From contig CP070830.1 in assembly GCA_020344865.1 (NCBI GenBank), positions 403,842 through 411,464 on the forward strand: a stretch of 7,623 nucleotides of DNA, in the 5' to 3' direction. The stretch comes from Planctomycetota bacterium. GTDB lineage: Bacteria; Planctomycetota; Phycisphaerae; Sedimentisphaerales; Anaerobacaceae. The position numbers were made by a program, and so were the translations under genes. A model generated the notes under the pieces. The model was not told the DNA's origin. It did not search any database and was given only the letters and a program-made list of their open reading frames with translations. Positions 1 to 6,159 of this stretch are shown here, piece after piece; within the stretch, counting starts at the first letter, position 1; every line of letters starts with the position of its first letter.

Positions 1-530
1 GACTCGACGAGGCAATCGAACACTTTAACGAAACTTTGCGAATCAGGCCGGGTTTCGCCATGGCACATAGCGAGCTGGCATATGCCCTGGCCAGCAGGGG
101 CGGGTTTGATGAAGCTGTCAAGCACTATACCAAAGCGCTTCGAATAAATCCCGACAATGCCAAGACGCACAGTAATCTTGGCGGCGTGCTTACCAGACAG
201 GATAAATTCCAAGAAGCCATTGAGCACTTTACTGAAGCATTGCGCATCGACCCCAATTTTGCCGATGCGCACAATAACCTCGGCTACGCTTTGGCCAGGC
301 AAGGCAAGCTCGATGAGGCAATCGAGTGTTATACCAAAGCCCTGCAAATCAAGCCGGACTATGCCGATGCACACTATAATTTCGGAGTGGCGCTCGCCCG
401 GCAGCGCAAGTTTGGCGAGGCCATAGAGTGCTTTGCCGAGGCGCTGCGAATCAGACCCGGTTTTACCGCCGCCCGCGAGAGCCTGGAAAAAGCCGTTTTT
501 TTCCAGAAAAAATTGGAGCGCAAGCGATAA
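1..530 (+). CDS. TPR-repeat protein, C-terminal part (5' end outside window)
   Basis: The reading frame is open from base 3, so the gene begins upstream of the window; the TTG at 36 is only an internal leucine codon. The visible 175 residues are made of tetratricopeptide repeats. The conserved proline that ends each unit recurs at visible residues 16, 50, 84, 118 and 152, exactly 34 apart. This gives the end of one unit, four full units, and a short charged C-terminal helix (about 153-175, ending in KKLERKR) that probably caps the solenoid. Each unit shows the typical pattern of small residues, LG, a Y/F, and an ALRI-type helix before the proline. TPR arrays are protein-interaction scaffolds and have no enzymatic activity of their own; the partner cannot be read from this fragment. 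Any catalytic or membrane domain would lie upstream. The gene is separated from the transport operon by a tRNA gene and is probably not functionally linked to it. Confidence 0.9.
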   Translation, partial: LDEAIEHFNETLRIRPGFAMAHSELAYALASRGGFDEAVKHYTKALRINPDNAKTHSNLGGVLTRQDKFQEAIEHFTEALRIDPNFADAHNNLGYALARQGKLDEAIECYTKALQIKPDYADAHYNFGVALARQRKFGEAIECFAEALRIRPGFTAARESLEKAVFFQKKLERKR

Positions 531-538
531 AAAAAAGA

Positions 539-568
539 TTGGTTAACGGGCTGTTTTTATATTAGAAT
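539..568 (+). promoter_or_regulatory. Candidate sigma-70-type promoter for tRNA-Pro
   Basis: A TTGGTT box at 539-544 (3 of 6 consensus matches) lies 18 bases before TAGAAT at 563-568 (5 of 6). The predicted start of transcription, about 575, is a few bases before the mature tRNA 5' end at 582. The surroundings are T-rich. The spacing and position fit a tRNA promoter, but the -35 box is weak. Confidence 0.35.
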
Positions 569-581
569 GTTTTTGTTTGTA

Positions 582-656
582 CGGGGCGTGGCGCAGTTTG
601 GCTAGCGCGCTTGACTGGGGGTCAAGAGGTCGCAGGTTCAAGTCCTGTCGCCCCGA
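582..656 (+). tRNA. tRNA-Pro, anticodon GGG
   Basis: A full cloverleaf can be drawn. The 7-bp acceptor stem pairs 582-588 (CGGGGCG) with 649-655 (CGCCCCG). The D stem pairs 591-594 with 605-608 around a loop containing GG. The anticodon stem pairs 610-614 with 622-626, with a 7-base loop C-T-GGG-G-G and anticodon GGG at 617-619. The variable loop is 5 bases (627-631). The T stem pairs 632-636 with 644-648 and has a TTCAAGT loop. The discriminator base is A656. The next bases are TTC, so the 3' CCA is not encoded and must be added by CCA-adding enzyme. GGG reads the proline codons CCC and CCU. Confidence 0.95.
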
Positions 657-707
657 TTCATGCCATCGGAGCTGCTAACGGCTTCCAGGTGCAAGCTTTT
701 GCAATCC

Positions 708-735
708 TTGTATTTGTCGCCATTTCCCTTATAAT
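708..735 (+). promoter_or_regulatory. Candidate promoter of the TRAP/uronate operon
   Basis: A perfect TATAAT box lies at 730-735. The best -35 candidate is TTGTAT at 708-713 (3 of 6 matches to TTGACA), with a 16-base spacer. Transcription would begin near 742 and leave a leader of about 100 bases before the dctP start at 842. The -10 box is convincing. The -35 is poor, which would fit a promoter that needs an activator, though no regulator gene or clear operator is visible in the window. Confidence 0.45.
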
Positions 736-832
736 CCCTGAACGTGTGGTTGATGACTTCTTAACATTGCCGGTGGGCGAATCGGTGAATTGAGAGATTA
801 TGACAGTTTTTTTGAGCTATTTCGGTGGTTCT

Positions 833-837
833 GGAGG
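833..837 (+). promoter_or_regulatory. Ribosome binding site that fixes the dctP start
   Basis: GGAGG at 833-837 ends 4 bases before the ATG at 842. No comparable purine-rich site precedes the in-frame ATG at 800. The protein from 842 also begins directly with a lipoprotein signal peptide, so 842 is the better start. Confidence 0.7.
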
Positions 838-841
838 TATC

Positions 842-1828
842 ATGAGAAAAGTCGCTGTTTGTTGTTCAGTGGTTATATGTTTGAGTCTTTTCGCCCTTTC
901 GGGCTGTGGGAAAAAGTCTGCCGGCGTGAGGGTATTAAAACTGGCCCACGGGCTTGACACAAACCACCCCGTCCACAAGGCTATGGTATTTATGGCGGAG
1001 AAGGTTGCGGAAAAATCTGCCGGAAGATTGCGGATTGATATTTATCCCAGTGAACAATTAGGCACCGAGCGCGAGTGCATCGAGCAGTTGCAGATAGGCG
1101 CTCTGGATATGACCAAGACCTCCTCATCGCCACTGGAAAGCTTCATCCCCCAGGTCAAGGTCCTTGGTCTGCCCTATCTGTTTAGAGACTCGGAGCACTA
1201 TTGGCGGGTCCTGCTCGGCCCGATAGGAAAAGAGCTTCTGGACGCGGGCCAGGATGTCGGCCTCAAGGGTTTGTGCTTTTATGATGCAGGCGCGCGGAGT
1301 TTCTATACCCGCAATCGGCTCGTCAATACGCCGGCCGACCTGGCGGGAATGAAAATCCGCGTCCAGAAAAGCAATATGGCCATCAAAATGATTGAGGCTA
1401 TGGGCGCCTCGGCCACCCCTATTGACTGGGGCGAGCTTTACACTTCTTTGCAGCAGGGTGTCGTGGACGGTGCCGAAAACAATCCGCCCAGTTTCTATAC
1501 TTCGCTGCATTATGAGATTTGCAAGTATTACATACTTGACGAGCACACCCGGCCTCCGGATGTCCTGCTGATAAGTACCATCGTATGGAACAAGCTCTCG
1601 CCGGAATTTAAGACTATCCTCCAGCAGGCCGCCGATGAGTCGGTCACCTTTCAGCGACAGCTTTGGGCTGAAAAGGAAAAAGAAAACCTTCAAGGGGTCG
1701 AGAAGGCAGGTGTGACAATAATCCGGCCGGACAAAAAGCCTTTCCGCGAGGCAGTAAAATCCATGTGGGATGAATTTGACAACACCCAAATAGGCGAACT
1801 GGCAGATAGAGTTAAACAAGTCCAATAG
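842..1828 (+). CDS. dctP: TRAP transporter substrate-binding lipoprotein, DctP family
   Basis: This is the extracytoplasmic solute receptor of a tripartite ATP-independent periplasmic (TRAP) transporter, which captures an organic acid and delivers it to the DctQM membrane part. It has 328 residues, normal for DctP. The N-terminus is a lipoprotein signal: RK at 2-3, a hydrophobic stretch to residue 18, then lipobox LSGC with Cys22 as the expected lipidated residue. The DctP body follows: KLAHG (33-37), SEQLG (70-74), GARSFYTR (150-157), PADLAGMKIRVQ (164-175) and GVVDGAENN (206-214). Arg173 matches the arginine that in this family forms a salt bridge with the ligand carboxylate, and Asn213/Asn214 lie in the family's usual second binding segment. 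Downstream uronate enzymes suggest a hexuronate such as galacturonate, tagaturonate or glucuronate as ligand, but the sequence alone does not prove this. The stop lies 3 bases before dctQ. An alternative in-frame ATG at 800 would bury the signal peptide and has no ribosome site. Confidence 0.92.
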   Translation: MRKVAVCCSVVICLSLFALSGCGKKSAGVRVLKLAHGLDTNHPVHKAMVFMAEKVAEKSAGRLRIDIYPSEQLGTERECIEQLQIGALDMTKTSSSPLESFIPQVKVLGLPYLFRDSEHYWRVLLGPIGKELLDAGQDVGLKGLCFYDAGARSFYTRNRLVNTPADLAGMKIRVQKSNMAIKMIEAMGASATPIDWGELYTSLQQGVVDGAENNPPSFYTSLHYEICKYYILDEHTRPPDVLLISTIVWNKLSPEFKTILQQAADESVTFQRQLWAEKEKENLQGVEKAGVTIIRPDKKPFREAVKSMWDEFDNTQIGELADRVKQVQ

Positions 1829-1831
1829 CAC

Positions 1832-2377
1832 ATGTTCTCTAAGGTAAAAAAATTTTTGGATCGCAGCCTGGAAGTGCTTGTCACCGTGTCTATGGCCGTC
1901 TTGGTCGTGGATGTTGTCTGGCAGGTCTTCACGCGTTACGTTTTGCGGGACCCAAGCGACTGGACAGAGGAACTTGCGACCTTCCTGATGATTTGGGTCG
2001 GCCTGCTCGGCGCCTCTGTTGCGCTCAACCGTGGTGCTCACTTGGGGATTGACTATTTTGTTTTGAAGCTCTCGCCAAAGAAACGCCTCTACACCGAGCT
2101 ATTTGTGTTCTTTTGCGTGGCCGTGTTTTCTTTGCTGGTCCTCCTGATAGGAGGTATCGACCTCGTCAGGATTACTATGCAGACCAATCAAATCCCGCCG
2201 GCTTTGGGGGCTAAGGTTGGCTTAAAGATGTGGCACGTATATCTGGCGCTGCCTATCAGCGGTTTCTTCCTCGTACTGTACAGCACAGAGTTTTTTATCG
2301 AAAGAATCGTTGCACTTATCGAAGGCAAATACGTCGAGCAGCCCCACGATTTTGAATCGACGGCTGCGATGGATTGA
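1832..2377 (+). CDS. dctQ: TRAP transporter small permease subunit, DctQ family
   Basis: This is the small membrane subunit of the TRAP transporter, which docks between the solute receptor and the large DctM channel subunit. Its 181 residues carry four hydrophobic segments at roughly 13-36, 49-66, 86-110 and 132-152, the standard DctQ topology. The segment from 43 to 74 has the family signature: DWTEELATF, then W..LLGASVALNRGAHLGID, with the conserved Glu-Glu pair, Arg67 and His70. The ATG follows the dctP stop by 3 bases and has no clear ribosome site of its own, so translation is probably coupled to dctP. The stop codon TGA (2375-2377) overlaps the ribosome site of the next gene, again pointing to coupled synthesis of the complex. 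Confidence 0.9.
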   Translation: MFSKVKKFLDRSLEVLVTVSMAVLVVDVVWQVFTRYVLRDPSDWTEELATFLMIWVGLLGASVALNRGAHLGIDYFVLKLSPKKRLYTELFVFFCVAVFSLLVLLIGGIDLVRITMQTNQIPPALGAKVGLKMWHVYLALPISGFFLVLYSTEFFIERIVALIEGKYVEQPHDFESTAAMD

Positions 2378-2379
2378 GG
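2376..2379 (+). promoter_or_regulatory. Ribosome binding site that fixes the dctM start
   Basis: GAGG at 2376-2379 overlaps the dctQ stop codon and sits 9 bases before the ATG at 2389. The upstream in-frame TTG at 2374 would overlap dctQ and lacks such a site, so ATG 2389 is preferred. Confidence 0.55.
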
Positions 2380-2388
2380 CGGGCGCTT

Positions 2389-3699
2389 ATGAGCACGGCG
2401 GCAATAGCCATTTCAGTCTTAACTGTAACCTTTGTCCTATTGCTGGTACTGAACGTCCCCGTAGCGTTCTGTATGGGTATATCAACTCTGCTAAGCGTTC
2501 TTGTAATCGGCAATCTCCCATCGTTTCTGATAGTAGCCCAGAAGATGGCCACCGGCATTGACAGCTTTGCACTGCTGGCGATACCCTTTTTTATCCTGTC
2601 AGGCCTCTTGATGGGACACGGGGGCATTGCCAAGCGTTTGATAGACTTTGCCAACGTTATCGTTGGAAGATTTCGTGGCGGACTTGCTTTCGTGAATATT
2701 ATGACCTGTATGCTGTTTGGGTCCATCTCGGGCTCTGCAGCGGCGGCCGTATCTTCCGTCGGCGGGTTTATGATTCCTTTGATGAATAAAATGGGATATC
2801 ACAGGGACTTCAATGCCTCGACTAGCATCACCGCCGCAACCACCGGCCTTCTGATTCCGCCAAGCAACGTGATGATTGTTTACTCCCTTGCAACCGGCGG
2901 AATGGTTTCCATCGCCGCCATTTTCATCGCCGGCATCCTGCCGGGGGTCCTCGTAGGGTTGGCATTAATGGTAGTGGCCGGCATAATTTCGTCCCGGCGC
3001 AATTACGGCAAGGGTGAGCATTTCGGACCGAAGGAGGTGGTGATACGCTTCGTAAAAGCGGTGCCGGCCCTGCTGCTCATAATCATTGTCCTGGGAGGCA
3101 TTCTTGGCGGCATCTTTACCGCAACCGAGGCCTCCGCCATAGCTGTTGTTTACGCCTTCATTTTGTCGGTCTTTGTTTACCGGGAGGTAAAAATAAAAGA
3201 ATTGCCCGCCATAGTGTTACAGTGTGCTGTTACTACGGCGGTCGTAATGATTTTAGTCGCTACTTCGATGGCTATGAGCTGGTTTTTGGCCTACCAGAAC
3301 ATCCCGCAGAATATCAGCGCCTTTCTGCTCGGTTTGACTAATAATAAAGTAGCTATCCTGCTGATTATAAATCTAATCCTGCTCGCGGTAGGCACATTTA
3401 TGGATATGACGCCGGCCGTGTTGATTTTCACCCCCATCTTTTTGCCGATAGTTAAAGACCTCGGCATACATCCCCTGCATTTTGGCATAATTATGATTAT
3501 GAATTTGTGTATCGGCTTGTGCACTCCTCCGGTCGGCACGTGTCTTTTCCTCGGCTGTGGAATCGCTAAGACAACCGTGACAAAAATAATTCGCCACCTG
3601 CTGCCGTTTTTCGCAGCTATGATTGTGGTCCTGCTGATATGTACGTACGCGCCGCAAATCTCACTTGTACTTCCGCGGTTGTTTGGCTTTATAAAATAA
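2389..3699 (+). CDS. dctM: TRAP transporter large permease subunit, DctM family
   Basis: This is the large membrane subunit that carries substrate across the inner membrane, driven by a cation gradient (commonly sodium in this family). It has 436 residues, close to the usual 425-435, and is almost continuously hydrophobic with about a dozen membrane segments. Family motifs appear in order: NVPVAF (22-27), FGSISGSAAAA (110-120), the first re-entrant-type motif GLLIPPSN (153-160), GGIFTATEA (240-248), GTFMDMTPA (335-343), and the second pseudo-repeat motif GLCTPPVG (376-383). The two halves with TPP/IPPS loops are the inverted repeat expected of the ion-transporter fold. The gene starts 11 bases after dctQ and ends 23 bases before the URO-D-like gene. 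Specificity lies mainly in DctP, so this protein does not itself reveal the substrate. Confidence 0.95.
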   Translation: MSTAAIAISVLTVTFVLLLVLNVPVAFCMGISTLLSVLVIGNLPSFLIVAQKMATGIDSFALLAIPFFILSGLLMGHGGIAKRLIDFANVIVGRFRGGLAFVNIMTCMLFGSISGSAAAAVSSVGGFMIPLMNKMGYHRDFNASTSITAATTGLLIPPSNVMIVYSLATGGMVSIAAIFIAGILPGVLVGLALMVVAGIISSRRNYGKGEHFGPKEVVIRFVKAVPALLLIIIVLGGILGGIFTATEASAIAVVYAFILSVFVYREVKIKELPAIVLQCAVTTAVVMILVATSMAMSWFLAYQNIPQNISAFLLGLTNNKVAILLIINLILLAVGTFMDMTPAVLIFTPIFLPIVKDLGIHPLHFGIIMIMNLCIGLCTPPVGTCLFLGCGIAKTTVTKIIRHLLPFFAAMIVVLLICTYAPQISLVLPRLFGFIK

Positions 3700-3722
3700 T
3701 TACGGCGGGTAGACAGGCCTAA

Positions 3723-4766
3723 ATGGAACAAGAACATTATCAACAAACGCTGGCCAAGTTCGAGACCATAGTCCGCAATAAAGCAAAAGACCAGACACTG
3801 GTTGCGCTCATCGTCGACTCACCCTGGCTGCCCGGTTACCCTGGCGTCAGTACCCTCGATTTCTATTTCGACTGCCAATGCTGGCTCGATGCCTATTTCA
3901 AGGTCTTTGAAGACCTGCCCGGCGTTGCCTTCGTGCCGGGTGCCTGGGTCGAATTCGGAATGGCCGCCGAGCCGAGTGGATGGGGTGCATCAATTCAATG
4001 GAGTTCGGATTCCCCACCGGCCATAAGCCATTGCCCAGGCGGACTGCCGGCTCTGCTTGAAGCGGATGCACCCGACCCGGAAACAGACGGTCTGATGCCT
4101 GTTATCCTCAAACAATATGAGTCGGTTACACCTGCCTTGGAGCCAAGGGGTCTCGCCCCTCGCATGGCCGCTGCCAGAGGGCCGCTTGCAGTTGCTTCAC
4201 ATCTGCTCGGTGTGACGGAGCTGCTGCTTACCACGAAGACCGAGCCCGAAAACTGCCTGAGCCTGCTGGAGAAAACCACCGATTTATGTATTCGGTGGCT
4301 TCAGTGCCAGCTTAAGAGGATGGATAGTCCTATTGGTGTGTTGGTTCTTGATGATGTTGTCGGCATGTTAGGTCCAGACGATGCCGAGAAATTCGCACTG
4401 CCGTTTTTGCGTCGGATATTCGAGAGTTTCCCGGATTTGATTCACATCTACCACAACGATACTCCCAACGAGAGTATATTTTGGGGCCTTTCAACTATAG
4501 GTATGGACGCGTTTAATTTCAGTCACGAAATTGATGTTGAGCGGGCAAGAGAGCTTCTCGGCCCGGATATCGTGCTGATGGGCAATATCCCGCCGCTTGA
4601 TGTCCTCGTTCGCGGCTCAACCAGCGAGGTCCGTCGAGCTGCGCAGGACTTGCTGCAAAAGGCCACCAGTTTCGGCCCTCTGGTGATATCAGCCGGCGGT
4701 GGCGTCTCTCCCGGGACACCGATTGAAAACTTGCAGGTAATGGCCGAAGTGGTCAATGCAGGATAA
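3723..4766 (+). CDS. URO-D/MtaA superfamily protein of unknown function
   Basis: This 347-residue protein belongs to the superfamily of uroporphyrinogen decarboxylase and the cobamide-dependent methyltransferases MtaA/CmuA. Visible landmarks are PGAWVEFGMAAEPSGWG (72-88, matching the ligand-facing segment with Glu83), VLVLDDVVGML (206-216), YHNDTPN (243-249), VLMGNIPPLDVLVRGS (284-299) and the C-terminal GGGVSPGTPIENL (325-337). It is not HemE: the N-terminal arginine signature of the heme enzyme is missing and replaced by a segment around SPWLPGYPG (33-41). It is not a standard MtaA either. The His-x-Cys zinc pair is His244-Asn245-Asp246, and the third ligand cysteine aligns with Gly326. A weak AGG (3715-3717) precedes the ATG by 5 bases. 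Position inside a transport and uronate operon suggests a role with the imported substrate or a methylated derivative, but this is inference. Family membership is confident; function is unknown. Confidence 0.85.
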   Translation: MEQEHYQQTLAKFETIVRNKAKDQTLVALIVDSPWLPGYPGVSTLDFYFDCQCWLDAYFKVFEDLPGVAFVPGAWVEFGMAAEPSGWGASIQWSSDSPPAISHCPGGLPALLEADAPDPETDGLMPVILKQYESVTPALEPRGLAPRMAAARGPLAVASHLLGVTELLLTTKTEPENCLSLLEKTTDLCIRWLQCQLKRMDSPIGVLVLDDVVGMLGPDDAEKFALPFLRRIFESFPDLIHIYHNDTPNESIFWGLSTIGMDAFNFSHEIDVERARELLGPDIVLMGNIPPLDVLVRGSTSEVRRAAQDLLQKATSFGPLVISAGGGVSPGTPIENLQVMAEVVNAG

Positions 4767-4778
4767 ATCCCCGCGGGT

Positions 4779-4807
4779 TTGCCCCGACGTCAAAAATCAG
4801 GTAGACT
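4779..4807 (+). promoter_or_regulatory. Possible internal promoter before the kinase gene
   Basis: TTGCCC at 4779-4784 (4 of 6 consensus matches) and TAGACT at 4802-4807 (4 of 6) are separated by the ideal 17 bases, in the longest gap of the gene run (83 bases). The predicted transcription start, about 4814, falls inside a short dyad at 4811-4824. This would allow the metabolic genes to be expressed without the transporter. Matches this weak also arise by chance. Confidence 0.25.
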
Positions 4808-4810
4808 ATC

Positions 4811-4824
4811 TTGTTGCTCAACAA
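4811..4824 (+). repeat. Short inverted repeat upstream of the kinase gene
   Basis: The arms TTGTTG (4811-4816) and CAACAA (4819-4824) are perfect complements around a 2-base centre. The centre is too tight for a good RNA hairpin, so if functional it would more likely be a protein-binding dyad. It overlaps the predicted start point of the candidate internal promoter. Confidence 0.3.
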
Positions 4825-4849
4825 CTGAAAATTTACAGGAGCGAGACAA

Positions 4850-6115
4850 ATGACAAAAAATCCGAACGACGTCGTGGCTCAGTCCGGCGGGCCTACCGCA
4901 GTAATTAACTCGAGCGCCTGCGGCGTAATCCAGCAGGCACACAAGTCAGGCAAAATCGGCTGCGTATTGGGCGCAACCAACGGCATACTGGGCGTATTAA
5001 GTGAAGATCTGTTCGATATCTCTGCTGAGAAACCCGAGACTATAGAGGCGTTAAAGCGGACGCCCGCCGCCGCCATTGGCTCGTGCAGGTATAAACTAAA
5101 ATCGCTCGAAGAATCCAGAGCCGATTTCGAAAGAATACTCGACGTATTCCGCGCCCACGACATCCGCTACTTCTTTTATGCCGGCGGCAACGACTCAATG
5201 GACACCGCCGACAAGGTCAACAAGCTCGCCGCCGACAGCGGCTACGAGCTGGTCTGTATCGGTATTCCAAAGACCGTCGATAATGACCTCGCCTTCACCG
5301 ACCATTGCCCCGGCTACGGCAGCGTCGCCAAATACGTAGCTACCTGTGCGATGGAAGCCGGCAGAGATACCGAAGCGCTCTATACACACGATACCTGTAC
5401 CATCCTCGAGGTAATGGGTAGAAACGCCGGCTGGATTGCTGCTGCTACCGGGCTCGCGGCACGCTGCCCTGAAGATGCACCGCATCTCATATATGTGCCC
5501 GAATCGCCCTTCTACTTCGACAAACTCGTCAGCGACGTCAAGCAGGTACTTAGGGAATTCGGCAGGGTCTTTATTGTTGCTGGTGAGGGACTAAAAAATG
5601 AAAAAGGCGAGTATATTACCGCCGACAAAGGCGCCTTCGGCACGGACGCCTTCGGCCATCTCCAACTCGGCGGCGTAGCCGATATGCTCAAAGCCGTCAT
5701 TGAAGACCAGGTCGGCATAAAGGCCCGCTGCAACAGGCTCGGCACAAACCAGCGAAGCGCCATGCACTTTGCCTCACTGACCGACGTCAACGAGGCCTAT
5801 ATGTGTGGACAAATGGCAGTCAAAGCCGCCCTTGGTGGTGAAAACGGAAAAATGGTAACCCTCGTCCGACAGGACAAACCTAAGTACAGATGCACAACTG
5901 GCCTTGCAGAACTAAGAGACGTCGCCAACGGTGAAAAAAAGCTCCCACCGGAGTACATAAACGACAGCGGTAATCACATAACCGATGCGATGCGCGATTA
6001 TGTCCGGCCGTTGGTCAGAGGGGAGGCGCCAATCACGATAGGAGATGATGGCCTGCCCGTTTTTATGAGGTTCGAGCGAAAACCACTCGAAAAGAAGCTG
6101 CCAAAATATATGTAG
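4850..6115 (+). CDS. 6-phosphofructokinase, probably pyrophosphate-dependent
   Basis: This is a PfkA-family phosphofructokinase, expected to convert fructose-6-phosphate to fructose-1,6-bisphosphate in the cytoplasm. It has 421 residues; E. coli PfkA has 320. Motifs in order are QSGGPT (11-16), GSCRYKL (77-83), GGNDSMDTADK (112-122), PKTVDND (140-146) with the catalytic aspartate region, PGYGS (154-158), EVMGRNAGW (187-195) and GEG (245-247). Asp115 replaces the glycine of ATP enzymes (GGDGS), and Lys141 occupies the position of E. coli Gly124. This pair is the accepted signature of pyrophosphate use, which makes the step reversible. Two fructose-6-phosphate contacts differ from E. coli: Arg162 aligns with Thr182 and His249 with Thr299, while Arg243 and Arg252 are kept as Arg293 and Arg302. 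CAGGAG (4836-4841) lies 8 bases before the ATG. The gene is 83 bases after the URO-D-like gene and 44 before uxaE. Family is certain, phosphate donor likely, substrate less certain. Confidence 0.9.
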   Translation: MTKNPNDVVAQSGGPTAVINSSACGVIQQAHKSGKIGCVLGATNGILGVLSEDLFDISAEKPETIEALKRTPAAAIGSCRYKLKSLEESRADFERILDVFRAHDIRYFFYAGGNDSMDTADKVNKLAADSGYELVCIGIPKTVDNDLAFTDHCPGYGSVAKYVATCAMEAGRDTEALYTHDTCTILEVMGRNAGWIAAATGLAARCPEDAPHLIYVPESPFYFDKLVSDVKQVLREFGRVFIVAGEGLKNEKGEYITADKGAFGTDAFGHLQLGGVADMLKAVIEDQVGIKARCNRLGTNQRSAMHFASLTDVNEAYMCGQMAVKAALGGENGKMVTLVRQDKPKYRCTTGLAELRDVANGEKKLPPEYINDSGNHITDAMRDYVRPLVRGEAPITIGDDGLPVFMRFERKPLEKKLPKYM

Positions 6116-6159
6116 CAGCGCCCGGGCAGTGCAAAGATACCTATGGTTTAAATCTTGAT

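Noticed and set aside
582..656. tRNA-Pro as an integration site for a mobile element containing the operon
   Set aside because: No integrase, transposase or direct repeat of the tRNA 3' end was found in the window; the operon contains ordinary metabolic genes.
661..703. Possible terminator or leader hairpins after the tRNA (GGAGC.../GGCTTCC and TGCAA-GCTT-TTGCA at 690-703)
   Set aside because: The first stem is bulged and weak; the second has only 5 pairs and no T-run after it, so neither supports a terminator call.
611..793. Open reading frame of 60 codons starting inside the tRNA gene
   Set aside because: Its first residues (GGQEVAGSSPVAP) are the translation of the tRNA anticodon and T arms, a well-known false gene pattern, and no ribosome site precedes it.
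771..827. Three copies of CGGTG (771, 783, 823) in the dctP leader, considered as operator repeats
   Set aside because: Five-base repeats at irregular spacing are expected by chance in a sequence of this length.
1124..2041. 305-codon open frame on the minus strand
   Set aside because: It lies wholly opposite dctP and dctQ, resembles no family I know, and reflects the codon bias of the real genes on the other strand.
3291..3746. 151-codon minus-strand open frame opposite dctM
   Set aside because: Antisense shadow of a membrane protein gene with clear family motifs; there is no sign of coding in the minus frame.
4764..4785. CCCGCGGG palindrome after the URO-D-like gene, considered as a terminator
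   Set aside because: The self-complementary core leaves almost no loop and is followed by GCCCC, not a T-run.
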